DNA of 64,000 nucleotides from Lachnospiraceae bacterium (GCA_024681595.1 JAILAN010000027.1:21140-85139), one strand, 5' to 3'. Positions 43,932 to 53,708 are shown, counted from the stretch's first letter. The notes: generated from the letters alone by a model not told the origin. Numbers and translations are program-made.

Positions 43932-46048
43932 GCTTCCTCCCAATAAATATCGACCGAATCTCCATCTTTAAGAGCTTCCATGTATTGAGCCTGTTTTTCG
44001 TTCAGGTTAGTGACTATCCTACGTCCCTTTGATTCGGCCAGATTAAAATTGATGGCATCAAATACATCTACAAATACATAATTCTGTTTGCCGCGCAGTA
44101 TAACCGGAGCACCGTTAACATTTACTGTTATCACGCTGACCGGAGTGGGCCCCTTATATTCACCGTCATCTTCAGGCAATGAAGAGTAGGAATCTCCGTT
44201 ATCATCGGATTCGGACGGATCGGATGTATCTTCCGGATCATTTTCATACTCATCATATTCATGCTCGGAAGCTTCCTCTTCTTCGATCCTCTCACGTTCG
44301 GATTTTATTGTCTGCGTGGTCCAGTTAACAGTAAAATTCTCATAAACCTTGGTCTCAAGATCCGACAGGTTGTTATTCACATAGATATTCATTCCGGGTT
44401 CGATAATAACATCCATAAAGTCAGCGATCTGCTTAACGGTATAGTAATTGACTATTTCAATGTCATCACCGTCCTGGATCTCATAGAATTTTGATTGCAA
44501 TGATCCGTTTACCGAAGCAAATTTAGGAACAGTAATATTACTGTCATTTACAATGAAGCTGATAGACTCCGTCAGTTCATCCAGATCTTCAAGACTTAGC
44601 GTTGCAGCCGGCCCCGCTGTCGATTCTTTTACATGTATCACATCATTGGCACGGATCTTGCTGGTGATAAATGCACTCTCATCGTTTATCGTAATAACCG
44701 CAGCCTCTCCGGGAAGACCTCTTTGCATTCTTGCTTTGCCGTTTAAGGTAAACTCAAGAGCTTTGCCTCTTTTCGGGAACAGACCATCATTGGGGAACTG
44801 CGCCTGCATGGCAACATCTCCTACTGTCAGGTTTGAATTATCATACATTTTGATCCTTGATCCGTTAAACGAAACAAATATGAAGTTGTTGCTCTGCTCA
44901 TAATAATTCAGACATATTCCGACAGGCGTAACCAGAAGAGAATCCTTCTTGATATCCTCTTCAAATTCAACCGTCTGCATAACCTCTTCTCCGCGAAGAG
45001 CAACTCTTTCCCGGGCAATACCGAGTTTGTCGGCAACCTTATTTGCATAATGGATGTTCTTACCGCCACCGCCAACTATAAATACAGCGCTTACTGACCT
45101 TCCGCCGTTCAATTCCTTGATCTTGTCTGCTACAAGACCAGCCATTTCTTCAAGTATTGGATCCATGATCTTAAGCACTTCTTCCTGCTTGATCTTCTGG
45201 GGAAGAAGCATAATGTCCATGTATTCTATCTCATCTTTATAGTCTGCTTCTTTCTTGATCTTTTCAGCTTCTGAAAAATCCACCAGGCAGGCTTTGGCAA
45301 CGGATTCTGTCAAGGCATCTCCTGCCATCGGGATCATACCATATGCAAGAATACATCCGTCATTGGTAATAGAAATATCCGAAGTTCCCGCTCCGACATC
45401 AATAAGAGCTATATTAAGCATCCTGAATCTTTCAGGAATAGCAAGTCCGATGGCAGCAATAGGCTCCAGCGTCAGATTGTCAACGCGAAGTCCCGCTATC
45501 TCTACTGCCTTGTACAGGCCATCGACAACCTCATCGGGAAGGAAGGTCGCTATAAGATCGACTGCGATGTTCCTGGCCTTATGACCTTCAAGATTAGATA
45601 TCTGATTACCGTTTAAGTAGAATCTTATAACTGAATGTCCTACGCAGTAAAACTTGACATTGGAATCTGTTTCCTGTTTCTCCAGAAACTCATTATAGGC
45701 ATTTTCAACGCCCTGTGATATCAATGAATAAATATCCTCATCCGTAACCTCACGATTATCAATATCGGTTTCAGCATGAGTGTTAACAGTAAAAAGAACA
45801 CGTCCGGCAGCAGCGATACATACGCCTTCAAGCTTTTCACCGATGGCCTCTTCAAGTCTGACTTTGACCTCTCTTATTGTGTCTCCGACCTTTTGTATGT
45901 CGTGGATCTGACCGTCCATCATCGCTCTGGTTTCATGTTCCTTGACTCGCTGAGCCACAACGACAAATTTATCACCTTTACGATAGCCGACAGTTCCGAC
46001 TACACTTCTCGTACCTATGTCCAGACCAAATACAAGTTTTTCTTTCAT
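43928..46048 (-). CDS. FtsA/PilM-like actin-fold protein with long C-terminal extension
   Basis: 706 aa. An ASKHA ATPase core lies at 1-370: phosphate-1 loop GLDIGTRSVVGTVGY, phosphate-2 LIDVGAGTSDISI (about 215-227), adenosine loop FIVGGGGKNIHYA (about 323-335), and an FtsA-type 1C-like insertion near 85-160. Residues 370-610 form beta-rich domains, 590-650 an acidic disordered stretch, and the last 55 residues a beta-grasp-like domain (ITVNVNGAPVILRGK ... DSVDIYWEE). It is longer than true FtsA (about 420 aa) and has no membrane helix at the C-terminus. It is between coaE and yycJ; no ftsZ is near. Probably a division or envelope scaffold; role unproven. Confidence 0.75.
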   Translation of the reverse strand: MKEKLVFGLDIGTRSVVGTVGYRKGDKFVVVAQRVKEHETRAMMDGQIHDIQKVGDTIREVKVRLEEAIGEKLEGVCIAAAGRVLFTVNTHAETDIDNREVTDEDIYSLISQGVENAYNEFLEKQETDSNVKFYCVGHSVIRFYLNGNQISNLEGHKARNIAVDLIATFLPDEVVDGLYKAVEIAGLRVDNLTLEPIAAIGLAIPERFRMLNIALIDVGAGTSDISITNDGCILAYGMIPMAGDALTESVAKACLVDFSEAEKIKKEADYKDEIEYMDIMLLPQKIKQEEVLKIMDPILEEMAGLVADKIKELNGGRSVSAVFIVGGGGKNIHYANKVADKLGIARERVALRGEEVMQTVEFEEDIKKDSLLVTPVGICLNYYEQSNNFIFVSFNGSRIKMYDNSNLTVGDVAMQAQFPNDGLFPKRGKALEFTLNGKARMQRGLPGEAAVITINDESAFITSKIRANDVIHVKESTAGPAATLSLEDLDELTESISFIVNDSNITVPKFASVNGSLQSKFYEIQDGDDIEIVNYYTVKQIADFMDVIIEPGMNIYVNNNLSDLETKVYENFTVNWTTQTIKSERERIEEEEASEHEYDEYENDPEDTSDPSESDDNGDSYSSLPEDDGEYKGPTPVSVITVNVNGAPVILRGKQNYVFVDVFDAINFNLAESKGRRIVTNLNEKQAQYMEALKDGDSVDIYWEEA

Positions 46049-46638
46049 CTTCCAACCCTTTTTTCTATCTGCATGATACTGTTATCTATAGAATGACTGT
46101 TATCGATCACAAAATCGGATCCTTTGATATATTCGCTCTCACCAAGCTGAGATTGCATGATCGATCGGATCTTATCATCAGTATAACCTCTAGATGATCT
46201 CAATCTGGCAGTCCTTACATTCACAGAAGCGTAAACATACCACATCTCATCAACTATGTCGTTATAGCCGCATTCTATAAGCAAAGCCGCTTCAAGCAAA
46301 AACAGTTCAAAGTCGCCTGCTTTTTTTGCCTCATTGATCTTATTTAGAATTACATCCTTAACAGCCGGATGAACGATATCATTAACCTTCTCAAGCAGTT
46401 TGGGATCGCCAAAGATCAATGCTGACATCTTTTTTTTATCGATGTTGCCGGAATCGTCAAGTATGTCTTTTGAAAGCAAGCGGACCAGTTTTTCATAGCA
46501 TTGGTTACCCGGCAGATACACATCATGTGCCGCATCATCCGCAAGCAGAATGCAGCATCTGTATCTTTCGGATACAGCTTTGATTATCGAACTTTTTCCG
46601 CTTCCAACCCCTCCGGTAATACCTATTATTTTCATCAT
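46045..46638 (-). CDS. coaE: Dephospho-CoA kinase
   Basis: 197 aa; final step of coenzyme A synthesis, phosphorylating the ribose 3'-OH of dephospho-CoA. P-loop GITGGVGSGKSSI (about 6-18), DDAAHDVYLPG lid region, and the ELFLLEAALLIECG strand are typical. Overlaps the polA stop by 4 bp (AAATGATG), and its own end overlaps the FtsA-like gene start by 4 bp. polA-coaE adjacency is common in Firmicutes. Confidence 0.96.
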   Translation of the reverse strand: MMKIIGITGGVGSGKSSIIKAVSERYRCCILLADDAAHDVYLPGNQCYEKLVRLLSKDILDDSGNIDKKKMSALIFGDPKLLEKVNDIVHPAVKDVILNKINEAKKAGDFELFLLEAALLIECGYNDIVDEMWYVYASVNVRTARLRSSRGYTDDKIRSIMQSQLGESEYIKGSDFVIDNSHSIDNSIMQIEKRVGR

Positions 46639-49274
46639 TTAGCCTCATACCAGTCGTTGCCGGTATGCAGATCAACTTCCATATTAACAGCCAGATCACA
46701 TGCCCCGATCATCTGATCACGAAGTATCTTCTCTGCTTTATCCAATTCATCGCAGGGAACTTCAAGCAGCAGTTCGTCGTGGACCTGAAGTATCAGCCTG
46801 GTCCTGAGATTTGCCTCCTTAAGAGCATTGAAAACATTGATCATCGCAATCTTGATGATATCGGCCGCAGTCCCCTGTATCGGAGAATTCATGGCTACGC
46901 GTTCCCCGAACGATCTTTGCATAAAGTTGCTGCTTTTTAATTCCGGTATAGGTCTTCTCCTGCCGTAATAAGTTATCGCATACCCTTTATCCTTTGCGGA
47001 AGATACCATATCATCAAGGAAAATCTTTACCGCCGGATAAGTCGTAAAATAATCTTCGATATACTTTTTTGCTTCTTTCTGTGATATACCCAGATCTTCA
47101 CCCAGACCAAATGCGGAAATTCCGTATACGATACCGAAGTTGACAGCCTTTGCATTTCTTCTCATAGTATCAGTAACTTCATCATACGGGACATTAAAGA
47201 CCAAAGAAGCCGTTGACCGGTGTATGTCAGCATGCTCGGAGTATGCCTTTATCAGTTCCCTGTCACCGGATAATGACGCGAGCACTCTTAACTCGATCTG
47301 TGAATAATCTGCATCCATAAATACACACCCGTCTTTGGGAACAAATACTTTACGTATCTGTCTGCCCAGGTCCATGCGTATCGGAATGTTCTGAAGGTTT
47401 GGATCCGTTGATGACAGACGTCCCGTTGCTGTTATGGTCTGGTTAAATGTAGAATGTATCCTCCCGTCGGGGCCGATGCAGTTCTGCAATCCGTCAGCAT
47501 ATGTGCTTTTAAGCTTGGTGTACGCTCTGTAATCAAGTATCTTTTTAACGATCGGATGTTGAGCGGCGAGTTTTTCAAGTACATCCGCGGCAGTAGAATA
47601 GCCTGTCTTGGTTTTCTTGCCTCCCGGAAGCTTCAGTTTCTCAAAAAGTATCTCACCAAGCTGTTTAGGCGAATTAATATTAAACTCGCACCCGGCTTCC
47701 TTATATATCTCACTTTCAAGCGAAACTATATTAGAGCCGAGCATTTGGGAATAATCATTTAGTTTCTCGGGAACCGCTCTGATACCTTCCTGTTCCATGT
47801 TAAACAAAACATAGCTGAGAGGCATCTCTATGTTCATGAACAGGTCATACATGCCGGCCTGTTTTAGTCTCTCAGTCAGAATATCGTAAGATCTTAAGCA
47901 TATGTAGGGCCTGAAACAGGCATATTCCCTGAAAAGATCTGTATTGTTTAAAATGGCATCGGATAATGAAGTTTTCTTTTTGACCTGTGATATATCCGGT
48001 GTAATAAGACCAAGATATTCCTGGCCGACAGCGGTCAGATCATAATCATTTTTAACAGGATTCAACAAATACGCAGCAATTATTACGTCGAAAATATTTT
48101 CATGTATGTCCCGGTCCGTGAATCTGTATAGTAATTTGGCATTATCCGATACGACATCACATGAAGAAAGGATCGTCCCAAGCATATTAATGATGCTGTC
48201 ATCAGAAATCAGCATCCATTTTTTTATAAAATAACTCTTATCATCAAAAGAAAGAGCAAATCCAAGAAGCTCATCCGTGTTCTTATCATCAAAGAGGAGG
48301 CAAAGTCCAACTCTCGAGCCGCAGGACACTGCGCTTGAAACGATATCACCGGCAGATTCCGGATCTTCGACCAGTTTAAAAGCAGCGGTCACTGATCTGT
48401 TGTCGATCCTGGTTTCAAAACGGCCCAGATAGTTCCTGAATTCAAGCCTCTTAAAAATGACATATGCATCATCTGTATAAAAGTTGCCTACACGTGCATC
48501 CTCAAAAGAATAATCCAGTTCGACATCTGTCTTTATTGTTGCCAGTGTCTTTGACAGATAAGCAAGATCGCGGTTATCCTTCAGCGATTCCCTGATCGAA
48601 TTTTTCGTAATGGAATCAATATTATCATATATGTTATCAAGACTGTGATAAGCAGTCATGAGTTCCGTTGCAGTTTTTTGTCCTACTTTAGGGACTCCGG
48701 GGATATTATCCGCGCTGTCACCCATCAAAGCTTTGAGTTCTATAAACTGCTCCGGTGTAACACCATAGGATTTCAAAACATCGGCAGCAAAATAATCTTC
48801 CACTGTGGTGGACCCGCCCTTGGTCTTGGGAATACGGATCTTTATCTTATCGGTTGCTATCTGAAGAAGATCTCTGTCTCCAGAAACAAGGGACACATCG
48901 ATCCCTTCCTTCTGAGCCTTAAACGCAAGAGTACCAAGAAGATCATCCGCCTCGAAGCCGGGTGCTTCGATAACTTTGATACCCATAGCACGCAGAACAT
49001 CTTTCATGACAGGAACCTGCTCTCTTAAGGCATCATCCATCGGTTTACGGGTTCCCTTGTATTCTTTATACATTTCATGTCTGAATGTTGGCGCAGAAAC
49101 ATCAAATGCAACTGTAAGATAATCAGGTGATTCCTCGTCAAGGATCTTAAACATAATGTTTAAAAACCCATATATGGCATTAGTATGCAGTCCCTCGGAA
49201 TTTGTCAGTTCCGGAACGCCGAAAAATGCTCTGTTTAAAATACTGTGTCCATCAATAAGTACCAGTTTGCTCAT
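46635..49274 (-). CDS. polA: DNA polymerase I
   Basis: About 879 aa from the ATG at 49274 (MSKLVLIDGHSILNRAFFG). Residues 1-290 are the 5'-nuclease (FDVSAPTFRHEMYKEYKGTR; GDRDLLQIA), 300-490 a 3'-5' exonuclease-like fold without a clear acidic active site, and 500-879 the polymerase with DYSQIELRVLASLSG (motif A), RRNAKAVNFGIVYG (motif B) and HDELLLEVP (motif C). It repairs DNA and removes RNA primers. No ribosome site precedes the start; a perfect TATAAT lies 7 nt upstream. Followed by coaE with overlap. Confidence 0.97.
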   Translation of the reverse strand: MSKLVLIDGHSILNRAFFGVPELTNSEGLHTNAIYGFLNIMFKILDEESPDYLTVAFDVSAPTFRHEMYKEYKGTRKPMDDALREQVPVMKDVLRAMGIKVIEAPGFEADDLLGTLAFKAQKEGIDVSLVSGDRDLLQIATDKIKIRIPKTKGGSTTVEDYFAADVLKSYGVTPEQFIELKALMGDSADNIPGVPKVGQKTATELMTAYHSLDNIYDNIDSITKNSIRESLKDNRDLAYLSKTLATIKTDVELDYSFEDARVGNFYTDDAYVIFKRLEFRNYLGRFETRIDNRSVTAAFKLVEDPESAGDIVSSAVSCGSRVGLCLLFDDKNTDELLGFALSFDDKSYFIKKWMLISDDSIINMLGTILSSCDVVSDNAKLLYRFTDRDIHENIFDVIIAAYLLNPVKNDYDLTAVGQEYLGLITPDISQVKKKTSLSDAILNNTDLFREYACFRPYICLRSYDILTERLKQAGMYDLFMNIEMPLSYVLFNMEQEGIRAVPEKLNDYSQMLGSNIVSLESEIYKEAGCEFNINSPKQLGEILFEKLKLPGGKKTKTGYSTAADVLEKLAAQHPIVKKILDYRAYTKLKSTYADGLQNCIGPDGRIHSTFNQTITATGRLSSTDPNLQNIPIRMDLGRQIRKVFVPKDGCVFMDADYSQIELRVLASLSGDRELIKAYSEHADIHRSTASLVFNVPYDEVTDTMRRNAKAVNFGIVYGISAFGLGEDLGISQKEAKKYIEDYFTTYPAVKIFLDDMVSSAKDKGYAITYYGRRRPIPELKSSNFMQRSFGERVAMNSPIQGTAADIIKIAMINVFNALKEANLRTRLILQVHDELLLEVPCDELDKAEKILRDQMIGACDLAVNMEVDLHTGNDWYEAK

Positions 49275-49281
49275 AGAAAGA

Positions 49282-49287
49282 ATTATA
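49282..49287 (-). promoter_or_regulatory. Perfect -10 element 7 nt before the polA start
   Basis: TATAAT (six of six) ends 7 nt before the polA ATG, inside the stop region of the upstream zinc-finger gene. A weak TTGTAT lies 15 bp further upstream. With no ribosome site present, this suggests transcription starting at the polA start codon. Confidence 0.45.
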
Positions 49288-49606
49288 AAAAGATCAATAT
49301 CAATACAATAAAGGCTACACCCAATACGATCAGACCGATAATAACATAATAAAGCCACTGCATGCCTTCACGTACCTTTAGTGAATGGCTGGCTCTGCTC
49401 ATGGTCTGGTCCAGTTCTTTATTAAGATCAAAAACGTTTCCGTTTTCGAGTCTGGCCACACCTTCTTTGACCAGGAATGCAATAGTCAGTTCTTCATTGC
49501 ATCCTTCGCAGGATTCTATATGTTCTATAAAATCCTGTAGTTCCTCCGTTTCCAGATCATCATCAAGAAACCTGTTGATCAGCCTGATGGCCTTTTTGCA
49601 TTCCAT
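49283..49606 (-). CDS. Small zinc-finger (zf-HC2-like) membrane protein
   Basis: About 107 aa from the ATG at 49606, which has GGAG 7 nt upstream. The N-terminal half has the anti-sigma-factor zinc-binding pattern HIESCEGC (His-x3-Cys-x2-Cys) preceded by FLDDDLETEELQDFIE, and the C-terminus ends in one helix (LYYVIIGLIVLGVAFIVLIL). This resembles membrane anti-sigma factors of the zf-HC2 group, but no sigma factor gene is adjacent, so its partner is unknown. It stands 8 bp before polA. Confidence 0.75.
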   Translation of the reverse strand: MECKKAIRLINRFLDDDLETEELQDFIEHIESCEGCNEELTIAFLVKEGVARLENGNVFDLNKELDQTMSRASHSLKVREGMQWLYYVIIGLIVLGVAFIVLILIFL

Positions 49607-49769
49607 CGATAATCTCCGTGACATGTATCATGTCATAAAAGCACAAACTTCTACAACATTAGATTATACCAATATCTAAAAGCATTTACAATCAATATAT
49701 TGTAGGTTTTATATGATGCTTTGCCATATTTTGTGCAGCAAACAGTACCAGTCCTACAGTCCTATATGC

Positions 49770-49799
49770 TTGACCGTAAGCTTTGTACTATGTTAAAAT
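49770..49799 (+). promoter_or_regulatory. Promoter of tRNA-Leu
   Basis: TTGACC (49770-49775) and TAAAAT (49794-49799), each five of six to consensus, are separated by 18 bp. Transcription would start near 49806, about 24 nt before the tRNA. Confidence 0.7.
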
Positions 49800-49829
49800 C
49801 AATGTCGTTGAGCAATTAATATCCATCAG

Positions 49830-49913
49830 GCCGGCGTGTCGGAATTGGCAGACGAGGCAGACTCAAAATCTGTTGATGGCAACATCGTGCGGGTTCAAGT
49901 CCCGCCGCCGGCA
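49830..49913 (+). tRNA. tRNA-Leu (anticodon CAA)
   Basis: An 84-nt class II tRNA. The acceptor stem GCCGGCG pairs with CGCCGGC at 49906-49912, with discriminator A at 49913. The anticodon loop CTCAAAA (49862-49868) gives CAA, reading UUG. The T arm GCGGG-TTCAAGT-CCCGC is canonical, and a variable arm of the long leucine type precedes it. The 3' CCA is not encoded. It has its own promoter and is followed by a terminator. Confidence 0.96.
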
Positions 49914-49922
49914 TTTTGTATC

Positions 49923-49950
49923 AAAAAAAGCCCCAAACGGGGCTTTTTTC
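49923..49950. terminator. Bidirectional terminator between tRNA-Leu and telA
   Basis: AAAAAAAGCCCC-AAAC-GGGGCTTTTTT forms a strong stem with T-tracts on both strands (six Ts rightwards, seven leftwards). It serves the plus-strand tRNA and the minus-strand lysA-xpaC-telA transcript. Confidence 0.93.
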
Positions 49951-49958
49951 TTTGCATA

Positions 49959-51095
49959 TCATTCTGTCATATTAGCAGCTGATTGTTTGCTAACCTCAAG
50001 AAGCTTTTGCTTCATTTCATCTTCAATTCTGGTAAGCTCTGCTTCAGCTTCACGGCGCTTTGTTCTTCCATCCTGCTGGATCTGAACAACTTCATCAAGA
50101 GTATCAATGAGCATCTTATTGGTCTGAGTAAGAGTCTCTATATCAACAATACCTCTTTCAGATTCTTTGGCCGATTCAACAGTGGCAATCTTCAGAGCTT
50201 CCGCGTTCTTCTTAAGGAGGTCATTAGTCATATCAGTGACTTCCTTCTGAGCCTTTGCGGCTTCACCAGCATGGTTGATACCGATCGCGATGACCATCTG
50301 CGATTTCCACAGAGGTATCGTATTAACGAGTGTAGACTGTATCTTTTCAGACATTGTAGAATCATTGTTCTGAATAAGTCTGATCTGAGGAGCCATCTGC
50401 AAAGAGATATTCCTGGTCAATTCCAGATCATATATCTTTTTTTCGAATCTTTCTATCTTCTCTGCATAGTCCTTAGCCTTCTGTGCATCCTCAGGAAGAC
50501 CGGATTCTTCAGATTCTGCCAACAGTTTGGGTAGTTCAACCTTCTTGGCCTCTTCCAGCTTTTCCTTACCGGCCATAATATAAAGTGTAAGATCCTTATA
50601 GTATTCAAGGTTCATATCATACATCTTGTCGAGCATTGCAATGTCTTTAAGCAATGTAACCTGATGGCCTTCCATTACCTTGGATATCTTTTCTATGTTT
50701 ACTTCTGCCTTGTCATATTTTGCCTTAAGCGCTGTAACCTGATTTGCACCTCTTTTAAACAGGCCCAGGAAACCTCCCTTGGTTTCACTTACATCAAAGC
50801 TCTTGAGTTCAGTTACTACATCGGAAAGCATTGCACCAACTTCGCCAAGATCCTTTGTCCTTACAGAATTCAGCGCACTTTCAGAGAAATCGGCGATCTT
50901 TCTTTGTGCCCCGGCACCATACTGAAGGACCATCTTAGTATCCGTTATATCAATGGCAGAAACATAGTCGCTGACAGTCTTGCGATCTTCTTCCGACAGT
51001 TCCAGTGCCGGTGCCTCCGCAAGCATAGTATCCAACTTGTCATCCCCAACCAGATCGATCGTTTTTGTTTTTTCCATATCGATTACTTCACTCAT
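49959..51095 (-). CDS. TelA/toxic anion resistance family protein
   Basis: About 378 aa, almost wholly alpha-helical and charged, with no membrane segment. The family is named for tellurite resistance (TelA/KlaA/YceH) and is tied to envelope stress, though its mechanism is unknown. Conserved pieces include LFKRGANQVTALKAKYDKAEVNI, LEYYKDLTLYIMAGK and PLWKSQMVIAIG. The start is the ATG at 51095 after AGGAGA; the longer frame reads into the upstream gene. It follows xpaC by 13 bp, and the xpaC-telA pair is conserved in Firmicutes. Confidence 0.9.
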   Translation of the reverse strand: MSEVIDMEKTKTIDLVGDDKLDTMLAEAPALELSEEDRKTVSDYVSAIDITDTKMVLQYGAGAQRKIADFSESALNSVRTKDLGEVGAMLSDVVTELKSFDVSETKGGFLGLFKRGANQVTALKAKYDKAEVNIEKISKVMEGHQVTLLKDIAMLDKMYDMNLEYYKDLTLYIMAGKEKLEEAKKVELPKLLAESEESGLPEDAQKAKDYAEKIERFEKKIYDLELTRNISLQMAPQIRLIQNNDSTMSEKIQSTLVNTIPLWKSQMVIAIGINHAGEAAKAQKEVTDMTNDLLKKNAEALKIATVESAKESERGIVDIETLTQTNKMLIDTLDEVVQIQQDGRTKRREAEAELTRIEDEMKQKLLEVSKQSAANMTE

Positions 51096-51108
51096 ATTGA
51101 TTCTCCTT

Positions 51109-52464
51109 TTATTCTGTAACTTTATCTTTAGCCAGACCTTCCTGCTTAAGGACAGTCTGTAAAACCTGAGCATCTGTAGTTACATCCCAGACCGAATCTC
51201 GGAAAAGGTTGTTCTGTAACTGTATAAAAGCTTCATTGATCGTATCAAGAGTATTCTCGATCTCGCTTTTGGCTGAAATTATATCGGGTCCGGGATTTTT
51301 AACTTTATCATACTCGGCATATGCCTCCACCAGTTTTATCATCGTAGGCAGATAATAATCCATGGTCTTATGCATGCGGTTCATCTGCTCGGGATGTTCC
51401 TGAAGTCGCGCAAATATCTCTTTTAAAGTATCTTCGAGCGAATATAACTTATTAGAGATGTTTTCTCCCGGTATATCATCATTCAGTTCGTGCAGACGAT
51501 TAATGCTCTCTCTGCCCGTACCTACCATTGTTGCAAATTCTCCGCGAACCGAAGGATCAAGCTTACTTAATGCATCCTGAAGCATCTCATCATCAAGCGC
51601 CGCATTTCTGGCCTGTTCTTTCCTTTGAGCATCCGCACTCTTCATGGTCAGCTCATATTGTTTAAACACATCATTACTGAGCATTAGAGTTGTTTCTTCA
51701 GCATCAAGATATCCCTCCGGATAATATCCCTTTCTGAGCAATCTCTTAATATCCTTTTTTACTTTTGAAGGATTAAGTCCAAGAGAAGATGCCAGCATGG
51801 ATATCTGTGCATACATATTATTTCCGGCTATCATGGCATATTTTCTGGCTCTGTCGAGCATACCTTTCCTGGCAAGCCCGAATTCCAACACACCAAAACT
51901 GCCTGCCAGAAGCGCTGCAGGAACGATCAGGGCCGGTAGTGTGCCTGCTCCGAACAACATTCCAAAGAGTGCAACTATCGACTTGATCCCAAAAATTGCC
52001 GTGCCTGCAATACCCCCTGCAATACAGAGATTCCCGGATGTTTTTCCGACCGGATTGAATTTGACCGGCATGCTTTCCTTATTAACTCTCAATTCATATT
52101 TCTGCTGTTTTTTTAGAGATCTCAACTCCTGTTTATGCATTTCACGCTGGAGCTGTTCCTTGCGGACGGCTTCATTATGAAGACGTCTTCTCTCCTGAAG
52201 CATTTTTGCATAATCTTCAGCTTCTTTATAAGTACTGTAACTTTTCTGTCCGCTCTTTACCTTATAGAACTCTTCACCTTTGTACGGGTCCATAAAAACA
52301 TCGTTAACTCGACCGGTAGCTTCTTTAAGAACGCTGTTGACCGAATCTGTGATAGCATTATTAAGGCCTGAAAAATCTCCTGTTTTCAGCCCTTCTGTGA
52401 GCGATTCCTTAATCTGGTTGCCCAGTCTGTTGAAATTCTGATTGTTTCTTTTCCCGTTATCCAT
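51109..52464 (-). CDS. XpaC-like 5-bromo-4-chloroindolyl phosphate hydrolysis family protein
   Basis: About 451 aa from the ATG at 52464. An N-terminal charged helical region (1-150) precedes two hydrophobic segments (about 150-195: IAGGIAGTAIFGIKSIVALF and TLPALIVPAALLAGSFGV), then a long helical cytoplasmic domain with YAMIAGNNMYAQISMLA and the XpaC-type C-terminus (YYLPTMIKLVEAYAEYD). The name comes from a colony phenotype; hydrolase activity is not established. It starts 2 bp after the lysA stop and pairs with telA. Confidence 0.85.
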   Translation of the reverse strand: MDNGKRNNQNFNRLGNQIKESLTEGLKTGDFSGLNNAITDSVNSVLKEATGRVNDVFMDPYKGEEFYKVKSGQKSYSTYKEAEDYAKMLQERRRLHNEAVRKEQLQREMHKQELRSLKKQQKYELRVNKESMPVKFNPVGKTSGNLCIAGGIAGTAIFGIKSIVALFGMLFGAGTLPALIVPAALLAGSFGVLEFGLARKGMLDRARKYAMIAGNNMYAQISMLASSLGLNPSKVKKDIKRLLRKGYYPEGYLDAEETTLMLSNDVFKQYELTMKSADAQRKEQARNAALDDEMLQDALSKLDPSVRGEFATMVGTGRESINRLHELNDDIPGENISNKLYSLEDTLKEIFARLQEHPEQMNRMHKTMDYYLPTMIKLVEAYAEYDKVKNPGPDIISAKSEIENTLDTINEAFIQLQNNLFRDSVWDVTTDAQVLQTVLKQEGLAKDKVTE

Positions 52465-52466
52465 GA

Positions 52467-53708
52467 TCAAACAAAAGTATTGAATATATCATCAAAGGTT
52501 TCACGTCTTCTGATCAGTCTGTATGATCCGTCAGAACATATCATGACCTCAGCCGGTCTTAAGCGCATATTGTATGAACTGCACATGGAATAACCATAAG
52601 CACCGGCATCAAGAACACATATAAGATCATTGTCCTTTATCATCGGCATAGGTCTGTCCTTGCAGAGCACATCGCCGGATTCACAGATATTTCCGGTTAT
52701 CGTTGCCTCTTCCTTCATACCTTTAACAACTTTGCCATCGGATATGATCTCAATATCGTGCCATGAGTCATAAAGAACGGGTCTCATAAGTACATTCATT
52801 CCGACATCCGTTCCAACATATTTATGGTCTCCGTTATACTTTACGGCATTCACCCGACCGAGCAGAACTCCTCCTTCCGCCACGCAATAACGTCCGGGTT
52901 CTGATTTAAACAAAGGAGTGCTTCCATATGATTTAACAAACTCATCGAGGCGTTTGGTCCATTCAATGCTCAATCTGAATATATCAAAAGGCTCTTCATC
53001 TTCAAGCTTATGATAAGGTATCCCAAATCCTCCTCCAAAATCAATAAACTCAAGATCCTTAAACTTTCTGGCTATGCGCAGGAACTGATCAATTGCATTT
53101 AAAAAAGGATCCGGTGTCATATACAAAGATCCAACATGCTGGTTGATCCCGCAGATCTTCAGGCCATAAGAATCAGCAACTCTCTTTGCTTCGTCAATGT
53201 CTTCCTCAGCAATCGCAAACTTTGTGTTTTTACCGGCAGTAACAACTTTTTCATGATGTCCGGCACCTACTCCGGGATTAATCCTAAGCGCACACTTTGA
53301 TCCCGGATTTAAAGATCCGTACAGATTGATCTGGTCTATACTGTCGAGACTGATCATTATGCCATTATCTATAGCATACTGCATCTCATTAGCATCTATG
53401 TTATTTGGTACAAAAAAAATCTGGTCGGGAGTAAATCCGGCTTTTAACAGCAGACGTATCTCACCTTCGGACATAGCGTCACAGTTGACGTTTTCCTCCC
53501 TTGCGATCTTTAAGATCTCAATGTTTGAGTTAGCCTTCATTGAGTAATTTGCCTTGTATGGATACTTGGTAATGATACCGGCAACCTCACTCATTCTCTT
53601 TCGCAGGATATCCTCGTTATAAACATAAAGAGGTGTTCCAAACTCTTTGACTATTTTTTCAATGTCATTTCCCTTAAAGAAATCTCTTTTTTCAATAAAT
53701 GAATTCAT
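52467..53708 (-). CDS. lysA: Diaminopimelate decarboxylase
   Basis: 413-aa PLP enzyme of the alanine-racemase fold; converts meso-diaminopimelate to lysine. The PLP lysine is Lys58 in YSMKANSN (a slight variant of YAVKANSN), the glycine loop is DFGGGFGIPY, and the catalytic Cys and Glu are in ICESGDVLC; the C-terminal GAYGYSMCSSYN is standard. GAGG lies 10 nt before the ATG. It lies between ung and xpaC in a tight run with no other lysine genes and no lysine riboswitch in the 2-bp junction upstream. Confidence 0.96.
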   Translation of the reverse strand: MNSFIEKRDFFKGNDIEKIVKEFGTPLYVYNEDILRKRMSEVAGIITKYPYKANYSMKANSNIEILKIAREENVNCDAMSEGEIRLLLKAGFTPDQIFFVPNNIDANEMQYAIDNGIMISLDSIDQINLYGSLNPGSKCALRINPGVGAGHHEKVVTAGKNTKFAIAEEDIDEAKRVADSYGLKICGINQHVGSLYMTPDPFLNAIDQFLRIARKFKDLEFIDFGGGFGIPYHKLEDEEPFDIFRLSIEWTKRLDEFVKSYGSTPLFKSEPGRYCVAEGGVLLGRVNAVKYNGDHKYVGTDVGMNVLMRPVLYDSWHDIEIISDGKVVKGMKEEATITGNICESGDVLCKDRPMPMIKDNDLICVLDAGAYGYSMCSSYNMRLRPAEVMICSDGSYRLIRRRETFDDIFNTFV

